DNA of 64,000 bases from CAVPJC01 sp963705155 (GTDB lineage Bacteria > Chloroflexota > Anaerolineae > Anaerolineales > UBA4823): positions 372,001 to 436,000 of the forward strand of contig CAVPJC010000014.1 in the NCBI GenBank assembly GCA_963705155.1, written 5' to 3'. Position numbers and translations under genes: made by a program. A model generated the notes under the pieces. That model was not told the origin of the DNA. It worked only from the letters and a program-made list of their open reading frames with translations, and ran no database searches. Below, piece after piece: positions 1 through 8,856 of the stretch; position 1 is the stretch's first letter, and every line of letters starts with the position of its first letter.

Positions 1-104
1 TTCTTTTTCCATCCACACTGCCTATCAGGATCGATTCTGTATTTTTATTCTAACATTGTTGCAATAATATTGTAAACCTTTTGGCGCATCCATGAATGCG
101 TTTA

Positions 105-1928
105 TTAAACTACAGCAGGAGAATTCCCCAAGCCGAACGGGTCATATTCCAGTTCCAGTTCTTGCCGGAATTGTTGTGTGTACAGCCGATAATAGTGACC
201 GCAATTCTTCAAGAGCTCTGCATGGCTGCCCATTTCGGTAATTCGGCCATCCTCAATAACCAGGATACGATCTGCCTTGCGGATCGTTGAGAGCCGGTGG
301 GCGATGATAAAACTTGTTCGGCCGTTCATCAAGGTCTCCATCCCTTTTTGTATTAATGACTCCGTCAAAGTGTCCACCGAACTCGTTGCCTCATCCATGA
401 TGAAGATTTCCGGATTAGCAAGAACAGCACGCGCCAGACTGATCAATTGTTTTTGACCTGTGGAGAGCAGGTTTCCTCCTTCACCAACTTCAGCGTCGTA
501 GTTTTTCTCGAAGGATTGAATGAAGTCATGGGCGCCAGCTAATCGCGCAGCAGTTTCTATCTCTTCATCGGTGGCATTCAAACGGCCGTAGCGGATGTTT
601 TCTCGAATGCTGCCGGAAAACAGGTGCGGCGTCTGCAGCACAATTCCAACCCGCGATTGAATGCTGTGCAATGTAAGCCGGGTATAATCCGTGCCATTGA
701 TCCGGATGAACCCTTGTTTCGGTTCGAAGAAGCGGCAGAGCAAATTGACAATGGTGGTTTTTCCACCACCCGTGGGACCGACCAGAGCAATTGTTTCACC
801 AGGACGCACTTTCAAGCTAAAGTCATTCAATACCGGCTTCCCACCTTTGTAGGTGAAATAGACGTGGTCGAACTCGATCTCGCCGCGCACACTGCCTGGA
901 TCTTTGGCGCCGGGCCGATCAGCTACTTCGGGAACAGCATCTATGAGTGAAAACATACGCTCGGCTGAAGCCACTGCATGCTGGAGCTCGGCGTAAACTC
1001 GCGCCAGATCCTGGATGGGCCACATCATAAATGTGATGTAGGACACAAATGCCTGAATCCCACCAATGGTCATTGCTCCATATTGCGCCTGGATACCGCC
1101 ATACCAAACGATGATGCCCAGCGTGATGGCGCTGATCATCTGTACAGTGGGCAAAAACAGCGCTGAAAGCCACGCGGCCCGGTAGCTTGAGCGGTACATC
1201 TGGCTGGACAGTATGCTGAACTCACCCATATTTTTGTCTTCACGCCCCAGCGCTTTTACCACGCGAACTCCCGTGATGTTTTCATTAAATGCGCCGGTTA
1301 TCTTTGAATTGTATTTACGCGAGGTGCGAAACTCTACCAGGATTTTCTTGCGGAACTGAATAGCAACACCAACCAGTATGGGAATCATAATCATCACAAT
1401 CAGCGCCAGCCGCCAATTGATGATCATCATAAAGGTTGTTGCAGTCAGAATATTCATTATCCCCCAGGTGGAGTCCAACAATCCCCACGTAACCAGCTCC
1501 GACACTCTCTCCGAATCCGATGTCACTCGAGACATGATCCAACCGACGGGCGTCTGGTTGAAATAGGAGAGAGATAATCCCTGCAGATGGTTGAACATCT
1601 TTTGGCGAAGGTCGTACCGAATCCGCTCACCGAGCACTCCAGCCAGGTAAATAAATACGAAAACGAAGCCCGATTGCACCAGCAGCAAGCCTCCGTACAG
1701 GCGCACAATGCGAAAAAGTGCGACAGGATCGCGTTGGGTGATGCCCTCATCTACGATCTGCTTGCTGAGAAACGTAAAAAACGAGTCAAGACCTGAGACC
1801 AATGTAATGGTAATTACAAAACCAAGAACCCAAATCCAGTAAGGTTTGGTTAAAGATAAAATCCGGAGTACCGTACTGCCGCTAAACTGTGTTGAAAATT
1901 CTTCTTCTTCAAAATAGGAATCAGACAT
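105..1928 (-). CDS. ABC exporter half-transporter, catalytic-site subunit
   Basis: This is a 607-residue type IV ABC half-transporter with an N-terminal six-helix membrane domain (about residues 30-320) and a C-terminal ATPase domain. The Walker A motif reads GPTGGGKTT. The Walker B region reads IFIMDEATSSVD, so the catalytic glutamate is present. The signature is the non-canonical LLSTGQ. It lies 38 bases downstream of a second half-transporter on the same strand, and together they should form a heterodimeric exporter in the inner membrane. The substrate cannot be told from sequence; lipids, peptides or drugs are possible for MsbA/LmrCD/TmrAB-like pairs. The first 104 bases of the window, downstream of its stop, hold no gene. 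Confidence 0.93.
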   Translation of the reverse strand: MSDSYFEEEEFSTQFSGSTVLRILSLTKPYWIWVLGFVITITLVSGLDSFFTFLSKQIVDEGITQRDPVALFRIVRLYGGLLLVQSGFVFVFIYLAGVLGERIRYDLRQKMFNHLQGLSLSYFNQTPVGWIMSRVTSDSERVSELVTWGLLDSTWGIMNILTATTFMMIINWRLALIVMIMIPILVGVAIQFRKKILVEFRTSRKYNSKITGAFNENITGVRVVKALGREDKNMGEFSILSSQMYRSSYRAAWLSALFLPTVQMISAITLGIIVWYGGIQAQYGAMTIGGIQAFVSYITFMMWPIQDLARVYAELQHAVASAERMFSLIDAVPEVADRPGAKDPGSVRGEIEFDHVYFTYKGGKPVLNDFSLKVRPGETIALVGPTGGGKTTIVNLLCRFFEPKQGFIRINGTDYTRLTLHSIQSRVGIVLQTPHLFSGSIRENIRYGRLNATDEEIETAARLAGAHDFIQSFEKNYDAEVGEGGNLLSTGQKQLISLARAVLANPEIFIMDEATSSVDTLTESLIQKGMETLMNGRTSFIIAHRLSTIRKADRILVIEDGRITEMGSHAELLKNCGHYYRLYTQQFRQELELEYDPFGLGNSPAVV

Positions 1929-1966
1929 TTCAGCTTCCTGTTTGGCCTGGTTGATCTTTCCCGCCG

Positions 1967-3814
1967 CTACCCTGCGGCAGCGTCGACAAAATTAATTTCT
2001 TTTTCCAATTCCGCCTCGATACGCGTCTGAATATCAAATATCTGACGGTATATTCCACCTTCACTCAAAAGGTCTTCGTGTCTGCCTCGCTGGACAATTC
2101 GGCCCTTGTCTAACACCAGAATCAAGTTGGCATTCATTACAGTTTGAATCCGGTGGGCAATGATGAAGGTCGTGCGATTTTCCATCAATCTGTTCAACGC
2201 CCCGCGGATCTCTGCTTCAGTTTCCGTATCGACCGATGAAGTCGAGTTGTCCAGGATCAGGATGCGCGGATTCTTGAGGATGGTTCGGGCAATAGCCACG
2301 CGCTGCTTCTGGCCTCCTGAGAGGGTCACGCCTTTCTCACCAATTAAGGTCGAATACCCGTCTGGAAATTTCAGGATGACGTCATGGATTGCTGCAGCTC
2401 GAGCCGCATGTTCGATCTCTTCCTGGGTGACAGTTCTGCCAGCTCCATAGGTGATATTTTCCCGGATCGAGCGCGAAAACAAGAATGGCTCCTGTTCCAC
2501 GATGCCAATCTTGCCACGTAAATACTTACGTGAATACCGTTTTAGCTCAACACCATCCAGCTTGATGGTGCCGCCAGTGTAGTCATAAAATCGTGGCAGT
2601 AAATTTACCAGGCTTGTCTTGCCAGATCCCGTAGAGCCCAAAAGAGCAACGACCTGGCCTGGTTCGACCTCAAAGCTGATGTCATACAGGGATAAATTTT
2701 CGCCCTGATAAGCAAAATCCAGGTGATGGAAAACCACCTGGCCGCGTAATTCTTCCGTAGGCCGGTGATTTCCATCGGTTAAAGGTTCACGCTGCTGCCG
2801 GACAATTTCCATCACGCGTCCATAAGAGACGAGCCCGGTGGAAGTCTGGACGATCAATCTTCCCAGATTTCGCATGGGCCAGATCAGCCAGACCACGAGG
2901 CCGGCATAAGCCACATACGTACCCACCGTGATTTCCCCATTAATTGCCATAACCGCGGCTGCGGTAAAACCGCCCAACATTTGCGCTCCACAAAGGATGT
3001 CTGAAAGAGGCCAGAAAGCGGAGTGCATGATCAACAAGCGCCGGCCGCGCAGGTATTTCTCCCAATTTCCCTTTTCGAATTTATCTTTCTCAAAATCCTG
3101 GCGGGCAAATGCCTTAACGACGCGCACACCAGCCAGGTTTTCCTGTAATATCGTCGAGATTACTGCATCTTGTTCCTGGTAAGCTTCGTATGCTTTGGTC
3201 ACCTTCCTGAAAAAGAAGAGCGATGTGATCACAATAACTGGAACAACCAGGATCGATAGGAGAGCAAGCTTGAGATTGAGAGTAACCAGAGCAGTAAAAT
3301 TGATCACAAACAAAAGAATCACACGCCCCACGCCAATGGCTTGATCGGCATAGAAACGACGCATCGCATCCACATCTGATGTTGAGCGCTGAATGAGATC
3401 ACCAGTCTGGGTTTTATCGTGGTAGGTAAATGTAAGGCGTTGGATATGGTCAAACAGGTAGTTGCGAAGGCGCATCGCAACACCTTCTGCGGTGTAAGCT
3501 GATAATCTGCCACTGAGATAGGTGAAACTACCCTCAAATAGCGCCAGTCCGACGAATCCTGCTGCGATCCACGGAAGTCTTGCCAGCGCCTCGGCTGGTA
3601 AGGAATTCCCAGTGAGCCGGCTCAAAACCTGATCTGAAAAATACCTCAGCAGCAGGTATGTGCCTGTTTTTGAAGTTGCTGCAATCCCCAGGCTCAGTGC
3701 AGCTCCCAGGTATGCCAGGCGGAACCCGGTCATCAGCCGCCATAGGCCTTGCAAGCGGTTGTCCCGAAGGGCAGTCTGTACATCAAAAATCGGGCGGTTT
3801 AAGGTGGTTCTCAA
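1967..3814 (-). CDS. ABC exporter half-transporter, degenerate-site subunit
   Basis: This is a 615-residue ABC half-transporter: a membrane domain followed by an ATPase domain with Walker A GSTGSGKTS and a canonical LSGGQKQR signature. Walker B reads LILDNSTSSVD, so the usual catalytic glutamate after the aspartate is replaced by asparagine. It is the promoter-proximal gene of the pair with the 607-residue partner. The start used is a TTG with a weak GGAG about nine bases upstream; no better in-frame ATG exists close by. The two subunits complement each other's motifs, as in known asymmetric heterodimeric exporters, with one degenerate and one working ATP site. Confidence 0.92.
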   Translation of the reverse strand: MRTTLNRPIFDVQTALRDNRLQGLWRLMTGFRLAYLGAALSLGIAATSKTGTYLLLRYFSDQVLSRLTGNSLPAEALARLPWIAAGFVGLALFEGSFTYLSGRLSAYTAEGVAMRLRNYLFDHIQRLTFTYHDKTQTGDLIQRSTSDVDAMRRFYADQAIGVGRVILLFVINFTALVTLNLKLALLSILVVPVIVITSLFFFRKVTKAYEAYQEQDAVISTILQENLAGVRVVKAFARQDFEKDKFEKGNWEKYLRGRRLLIMHSAFWPLSDILCGAQMLGGFTAAAVMAINGEITVGTYVAYAGLVVWLIWPMRNLGRLIVQTSTGLVSYGRVMEIVRQQREPLTDGNHRPTEELRGQVVFHHLDFAYQGENLSLYDISFEVEPGQVVALLGSTGSGKTSLVNLLPRFYDYTGGTIKLDGVELKRYSRKYLRGKIGIVEQEPFLFSRSIRENITYGAGRTVTQEEIEHAARAAAIHDVILKFPDGYSTLIGEKGVTLSGGQKQRVAIARTILKNPRILILDNSTSSVDTETEAEIRGALNRLMENRTTFIIAHRIQTVMNANLILVLDKGRIVQRGRHEDLLSEGGIYRQIFDIQTRIEAELEKEINFVDAAAG

Positions 3815-3928
3815 GCAATGAACTCCATGCGTGGATTAATCTGGACATTGATTTACTATATTTGCACGATGATTGTTCAAACCAGTTATTGGATGCCGTT
3901 CGCCAGCGCTCGCTGGACATTTCCAGCC

Positions 3929-4135
3929 TTATTTCAATTTGGGGATATTTGTCAACACAATCGCGGAGCAAGGACAGGCAGATACACATTTCCCGCAGCT
4001 GTTGCAGCGCGAAAAATCGATATATGGAGGTTCATCGAGATCAATTTTAACAATGGCGCGTGTTTTACAAACCTTGCTCGCCTGACATGGCTCACAAGTC
4101 TGGCACGTCTCCCAATCAATCTCAGGTTGCAGCAT
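3929..4135 (-). CDS. small 4Fe-4S ferredoxin-like protein
   Basis: This 68-residue protein carries two cysteine clusters. The first is CQTCEPCQASKVC and the second is CNSCGKCVSACPC, so it resembles a dicluster bacterial ferredoxin whose first cluster has a stretched final spacing. It probably binds two 4Fe-4S clusters and shuttles electrons in the cytoplasm. A good ribosome-binding site (GGTGGAGGG) sits directly before the ATG. It lies upstream of, and on the same strand as, the ABC exporter pair, but nothing suggests a functional link. The odd first motif could mean one cluster is 3Fe-4S or absent. Confidence 0.8.
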   Translation of the reverse strand: MLQPEIDWETCQTCEPCQASKVCKTRAIVKIDLDEPPYIDFSRCNSCGKCVSACPCSAIVLTNIPKLK

Positions 4136-4405
4136 GGCCCTCCACCTGAACTAGTGATTTATCTTTTCTGTGTTCGATGGATGTTTTCCTGATGCGTCAG
4201 CACATGGAACATGTATTTACCTGTAAGATGCCCACAAATCGAACCAATAATTGAGAACCACAATTTGCTGTATTGCTGTTCTGATACCAGCTTATCGTTG
4301 GCAGGTATAGTTTACCACCGTGTTTCCGCCCACGAGCAGGATTATTTTTAACTCTTTAAGTTGCTCATTGGATCTGTCTCGCACTCAATCAGTAATGTTC
4401 AATAT
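4136..4405. other. intergenic region, no gene seen
   Basis: These 270 bases between the ferredoxin start and the end of the acetyltransferase gene are AT-rich and hold no convincing coding frame on either strand. They should contain the ferredoxin promoter, since that gene reads away from the region, but no strong -35/-10 pair stood out. Confidence 0.6.
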
Positions 4406-5536
4406 TCAATCTTCGAGAAATTTGGAATACATCCTGTGTGTTTTGTAGAAATCAACCCCCAGGCTGCGTAACTCGCGCAGCATACGATCATTGTCGATCC
4501 CAATTTGAACCAGATCGGCGTGCAAATAACCTTCCTGTGCAACACTTTTGTACATTTCACTGAAGAGTAGAGCTGTACCACCCAGGCCGCGGTAACCTTC
4601 GGCCATGCCTGCTCCGTTAATATTGATCCATTTGGTCTTACGAAATTCCCGAAGCAGGGTTATCCACCCAAACGGGAATACTTTTCCCTGAATTTTTTGT
4701 AGCGCCTCAGAGATATCCGGATATGCAAATAAAAACCCCACTGGCTGTTCAGCCTTTAAGATGATTTTGATCAGGCGTGGATTGGCAAACCACATCATTT
4801 GGTTTGCAAGTGCGGCTGCCTCTTCTTCAGTGATGGGTACATTACCGCTTGTCCCGTCTAACGAGGAGTTGTACAACTCTTTCAGGCGAGGTACGAGCGC
4901 CCGCAGTTCGCTGCGAGTCCGGTAGCTGGCTACGGTCAAAGCACGGCGTTGCTTGAGCAACTCGGCCAGTTGGTGAAATTTTTCAGGAAATGGAGCACTC
5001 ACATCCAGGTGGCCGGAGACCATCTCGCCTGAATTATGGAAACCTGCATTTTCGACCAATTCCGGGTAATAGCGGAGGTTATACGGCAGACCAAAGGCTG
5101 GGCGGTGTTCAAATCCGTTTACCAACATACCCATCCCATCGAATACAGTGAACCCTTTTGGCCCGGTCAAATAAGTCAGGCCGCGCGCCTTTGCCCATTC
5201 GGTTGCGGCCTTGAACAGTTCCTGAGCTGTAGCTGTATCTTGCTCGCATTCAAAAAGATAAAAGAAGGCGGTATTCTCGTCATTAAACTGGTTGTAACGC
5301 TTATTATTCAAAATGGCCAGTCTCCCGACAACCTGCCCGTTGGTTTGGCGCGCCAGAAAAAAAGCCGCCTCATTTTCGCGGTAAAACGGATGCCGGCGCC
5401 GATCAAAGAGCCCACGCGCTTCAAAATCGAGCGGCGGCACCCATTGAGGTGTACCGGCATACAAGCGAAATGGCAACTTTATAAATGCCGCCACGTCGCT
5501 TCTGGATGCAGGATCGATCTCGTTGATCTCCAGCAT
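4406..5536 (-). CDS. GNAT-superfamily acetyltransferase, 376 aa
   Basis: The protein is long for a GNAT enzyme. The N-terminal third (KLPFRLYAGTPQWVPPL and following) matches an uncharacterised bacterial acetyltransferase family. A C-terminal GNAT-like fold is suggested by the acetyl-CoA loop GYRGLGG near residue 320. Substrate is unknown. It ends about 270 bases before the ferredoxin gene and starts 18 bases after the stop of the orphan gyrase-domain gene, so the two may be cotranscribed. Confidence in the fold is good; no specific function is claimed. Confidence 0.75.
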   Translation of the reverse strand: MLEINEIDPASRSDVAAFIKLPFRLYAGTPQWVPPLDFEARGLFDRRRHPFYRENEAAFFLARQTNGQVVGRLAILNNKRYNQFNDENTAFFYLFECEQDTATAQELFKAATEWAKARGLTYLTGPKGFTVFDGMGMLVNGFEHRPAFGLPYNLRYYPELVENAGFHNSGEMVSGHLDVSAPFPEKFHQLAELLKQRRALTVASYRTRSELRALVPRLKELYNSSLDGTSGNVPITEEEAAALANQMMWFANPRLIKIILKAEQPVGFLFAYPDISEALQKIQGKVFPFGWITLLREFRKTKWININGAGMAEGYRGLGGTALLFSEMYKSVAQEGYLHADLVQIGIDNDRMLRELRSLGVDFYKTHRMYSKFLED

Positions 5537-5554
5537 GATATCGGCGCGAATAGA

Positions 5555-6610
5555 TTATTGAGCCGTTACGGGTGATCCAATTGCACTGGCCACGGCTTCG
5601 TCAGCACGAAATGACATGCAAATAACACCCTGAACGACCCCGTCTTTTTCTGGTATTTCATCAGCCTGGAACCGGATGATTTTCCCCAGTTTGGATACAA
5701 TAAAAATATCATCGCGGCTGGTCACTGTACTGGCGGCAATGAGCTGCATATTATTTATTGCAATTTTTCCACCTGCGCCGGGAGCTTTATTGGCATTGAA
5801 GGTAGTCATTTCTCGGATGGTGCCTTTTCCATCAGCCCCCAAGAAGAATACGCGGCTGTCATCATAGACCGCAGTAATGCCAATTACCGCATCGTCATCA
5901 GCAACGCGGATTCCAAGGCAGCCTTGCGGGGGTACCAGTTTTTCGGAGAACCGGATTGCTTTTCCAGAGCGTGTGGCAATCAATAGATCCCCATCACCTG
6001 GCGTCCAGCAGGCTGAGGTGACCTTTCCGAAGGATTTGACGTCGAACAATGAGGTTCCCGGTTTCATATATTCACCAAACACATGGTGACGCAGCACCCG
6101 TACCATACCTTTCTGGTTGACAGCAGCCAGGTAACCCTGCGCCTGGATGGGCTGGATCGAAGCCAGCGTTTCGCCCGGAGCGAGGTTCAATTTGGAGATA
6201 ATGGATGCACCTTTGCCATGCAATGGCGATTCAGTGACGCTGTTTACCGGCAACCGGAACACCCTGCCCAGATTGGTAATCAATAAAAGCGATTGACTCT
6301 CACCGGCAATGCACAGGATAGAGGGCGCTTCACCATCCACATTCTCCAGGTCGAAAACCCCCATCCCGCCACGGCGCTGGCGCATATACAGATGCCGCGA
6401 TGTTCGCTTGGCTATCCCATTGGGTGTTGCGCTGATGACATACAGCGAATTGGGCGGTTCGCTGGGTACCTGGATTTCAACAATTTCCTCAGCGATAATT
6501 TTTGGGTCGGGACCATTGCCCTGCAATCGAGCGATTTCACCTTCTAGATATTCGATATAAACCTGTATCTCGGTGGAGACCTGGCTTAAATCTGGTCGTT
6601 TGGTCTGCAT
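5555..6610 (-). CDS. orphan DNA gyrase A C-terminal beta-pinwheel protein
   Basis: This protein of about 351 residues matches only the C-terminal DNA-wrapping domain of GyrA. Repeated blades contain hallmark pieces such as LLLITNLGRVFRLP, LIATRSGKAIRF and IFIVSKLGKIIRF. Near residue 95 it has QRRGGMG, one residue away from the GyrA-box consensus QRRGGKG that is needed for DNA wrapping. The N-terminal 50 residues include a short helix and no topoisomerase catalytic domain. The ATG at 6610 is preferred over the upstream GTG because GAGGTG lies about nine bases before it. It may bind or wrap DNA on its own, or modulate gyrase; both are inference. Confidence 0.85.
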   Translation of the reverse strand: MQTKRPDLSQVSTEIQVYIEYLEGEIARLQGNGPDPKIIAEEIVEIQVPSEPPNSLYVISATPNGIAKRTSRHLYMRQRRGGMGVFDLENVDGEAPSILCIAGESQSLLLITNLGRVFRLPVNSVTESPLHGKGASIISKLNLAPGETLASIQPIQAQGYLAAVNQKGMVRVLRHHVFGEYMKPGTSLFDVKSFGKVTSACWTPGDGDLLIATRSGKAIRFSEKLVPPQGCLGIRVADDDAVIGITAVYDDSRVFFLGADGKGTIREMTTFNANKAPGAGGKIAINNMQLIAASTVTSRDDIFIVSKLGKIIRFQADEIPEKDGVVQGVICMSFRADEAVASAIGSPVTAQ

Positions 6611-6634
6611 TTTTAATAACACCTCATTTGATTG

Positions 6635-6892
6635 TTAGAATTCTTTGGTATTGGTGAGGCGGCCCACCTGGCGGATGCATGGACGATTAAATACATCTCT
6701 GCCGTGAGGCGCGTTGGAAATCTCGCTACTCAGGTCTTGTCCGGGAAAGTGTAATCCTTCATGAAGACCTTTTTTCCAATGCGGACAATCAGAAACATCG
6801 TACACGATCCCATCAAATGCAATATACATTGGTTCGTCTTCGCCATCGAACCGGCGAAGTTCCTTTTCCGAAAACCATCGTTCGTCAGTCAT
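6635..6892 (-). CDS. cytochrome b5-like heme/steroid-binding domain protein
   Basis: An 85-residue single-domain protein of the cytochrome b5-like heme-binding family. The visible pattern is FSEKELRRFDGEDEPMYIAF, then GIVYDVSDCPHWKKG and HFPGQDLSS, typical of small bacterial members; His residues in HWKKG and near LHFPG are possible axial ligands. It probably acts in electron transfer or as a heme sensor in the cytoplasm. It lies just downstream of the ABC-2 permease gene (19-base gap) on the same strand. Confidence 0.82.
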   Translation of the reverse strand: MTDERWFSEKELRRFDGEDEPMYIAFDGIVYDVSDCPHWKKGLHEGLHFPGQDLSSEISNAPHGRDVFNRPCIRQVGRLTNTKEF

Positions 6893-6910
6893 TTTATCAG
6901 GAGATTTTCC

Positions 6911-8104
6911 TTATTTGGTGCCAAATACGATCTGTTCCCGCTGATAAAGCCTGACGGCTGCAACAATGAGCAGGATGGACAAACTGATTGTCGTCAGAGT
7001 GCTGACGATGATATGCAGTGAACTGATTGGTTCTGACCGCATAATCTGATTAATGAGCAACTGCTGCCCGAAAGTGGGGATGGCGATTGCCAATAGATTG
7101 GCTTTGACCGGTAGGAATGCCAGTCCAATGCCAGGTAACGCCGGGATAAGCGGTAAAAACCCCACATAAGTCTGCGCTTCCTTGAAGCTGCGTGTGTATG
7201 TGGCGATGATCATTTGCAGGGCAGATGCCAGCAGGATCATCGGTAAGGCGAGAAAGAATATCTTAAGGAGAGCAGAGATGTCGATGCTCAACTGAAAGCC
7301 AATATAGTCTTCCAACGGGATGGCATTGAAGGCCAATGCAAACGCTACCAAATTAAATATAAGTGTGACTGCTGCGAACGGCAGGGAGGCAGCCAACTTT
7401 CCGAGAACAAATTCAGTTCGAGAGGCTGGGTTGATCAACAAGGGCTCAAGTGAGCCTCGTTCCCGTTCGCCGGCTGTGGTATCGATGATTACATACATGC
7501 CGCCCATGAAAACTACCATGACAATAAAGTACGGCATCATATTGAGGAAGATGAGGGCTTGTGTCTGCGGGGTTGCAACATCGATGTTCTCAATAGCCAA
7601 TGGATCAATAACGTTGGGGTTGATGCCGCGAGCGATCAACCGTAACGCTCCAATTTGCTGGTTGTAAGCCTGCAGCAAGTTGCGCGCCCGTTCCACGGAT
7701 GCAATTGCTGATTGGCGAGTTGAGTCGTACACCATTTGAACGGTGGCTGGCACCCCCTGGCTGAAATCTTCATCAAAATCATTCGAAATGATCAAGACGA
7801 CATCTACATCGCCATTGCGGACTGCGGCCTCCGGGTCGTCCGGAGCTGGCAGGATGTTAGCACCCCCCTGGCGGAAGAATTCCACCAGAGTCGGCGCGTT
7901 TTCTGAGCCGCCCAGGTTCAAATCGAAGACCGGATCATCTTGTTCTTTGAACAGCGATTTTCCTATGATGAGGATCAGCACTAACAGGAGGGCTGGTCCA
8001 ATCAGTGAGCTGAGCATCGCGCTGAAGATCGACCTGCGATCCCGCAAGTTATCCATTACTTCCTTGTTGAAAATCACCCCAATTTGAGATAAGGATATCT
8101 TCAT
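6911..8104 (-). CDS. ABC-2 type transporter permease (NatB-like)
   Basis: A 397-residue membrane protein with one N-terminal helix (about residues 28-48), a large extracytoplasmic domain (about 60-175) and five or six C-terminal helices. This is the architecture of NatB/YhaP-like ABC-2 permeases. A conserved cytoplasmic element, GERERGSLEPLLINP, follows the second helix. Its start overlaps the stop of the ATPase gene by four bases (ATGA), so the two are translationally coupled and should form one exporter. The natural substrate of NatAB-like systems is debated, with Na+ efflux reported for one; the substrate here is unknown. Confidence 0.88.
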   Translation of the reverse strand: MKISLSQIGVIFNKEVMDNLRDRRSIFSAMLSSLIGPALLLVLILIIGKSLFKEQDDPVFDLNLGGSENAPTLVEFFRQGGANILPAPDDPEAAVRNGDVDVVLIISNDFDEDFSQGVPATVQMVYDSTRQSAIASVERARNLLQAYNQQIGALRLIARGINPNVIDPLAIENIDVATPQTQALIFLNMMPYFIVMVVFMGGMYVIIDTTAGERERGSLEPLLINPASRTEFVLGKLAASLPFAAVTLIFNLVAFALAFNAIPLEDYIGFQLSIDISALLKIFFLALPMILLASALQMIIATYTRSFKEAQTYVGFLPLIPALPGIGLAFLPVKANLLAIAIPTFGQQLLINQIMRSEPISSLHIIVSTLTTISLSILLIVAAVRLYQREQIVFGTK

Positions 8105-8838
8105 GAGCGAACCAATCCTTCTTCAGATCCGATAGCGGCGACAAAGGCATCTTCCAGATTATCCTGGCTGGTATTTTTAAGCAGTTCGGCTGGCGAGCCA
8201 CTGATAACAACAATGCCATTGTGAATGATGACGATGTGGTCGCAAAGCGCTGACACCTCCTGCATGATGTGGCTGGAAAAAAGCAGACATTTCCCTTCAT
8301 CCCGCAGCCGCCGGATGAAGGTCCGCATCGCCCGCGTGCTCATCACATCCAATCCATTGGTGGGTTCATCAAGTAAAACATTAGGGGGATTGTGAACCAG
8401 GGCGCGGGCGATAGCCACTTTTATCCGTTGGCCGGAAGAAAATCCCTCTGTTCTGCGGTGTTCAATTTCATCCATTTCCAGCAATTTGATCAGGTTATCA
8501 ATGCCTTTTTCCAGAGCTTCGCCGCGCAGACCGTGCAGTTTTCCGTAATATCGAATGTTCTCTCGGGCAGTTAACCTGGGATAAAGGCCCTGGCTGTCGG
8601 GTAGTGCACCGATGCGCTTTTGGACATTCATTTTATGGGTCAGCACATCCATGCCGTCTATTCGTGCGGTTCCGCTGTCGGGCTTGATGAGCGTATATAA
8701 CACACGCAGGGTAGTGGTTTTCCCGGCCCCGTTAGGTCCCAGTAAACCGGTGATGCTGCCATCAGGCGCAGTGAAACTTACCCCTTGAAGCGCATGAACT
8801 GGTCCGAATGATTTATGCAGGCTGTCAACTTAAATCAT
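8101..8838 (-). CDS. ABC transporter ATPase (NatA-like), interrupted by TAA at codon 3
   Basis: The protein is a standard ABC ATPase of about 245 residues: Walker A LLGPNGAGKTTT, signature FSSGQRIKVAIARAL, Walker B NVLLDEPTNGLD and a switch histidine in LLFSSHIMQE. The natural start, ATG at 8838, is followed by ATT and then TAA (8832-8830). After that the frame reads VDSLHKSFGPVHALQGVSF, exactly where family members read MI(E/K)V. So codon 3 is a stop where Lys or Glu is expected, a single-base difference. The first usable downstream start, GTG at 8703, would delete Walker A. Sequencing error or a recent nonsense mutation are the likely explanations. It pairs with the overlapping permease. 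Confidence 0.85.
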
Positions 8839-8856
8839 AGTGGGTATATTTCCAAA

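Noticed and set aside
1..104. Possible terminator or gene at the left edge
   Set aside because: Only a four-base GCAT/ATGC stem without a T-run is seen; no coding frame is supported.
3818..4192. Plus-strand frames across the ABC/ferredoxin junction (3658-4192)
   Set aside because: They are shadows of the minus-strand transporter and ferredoxin genes and lack domain features and ribosome sites.
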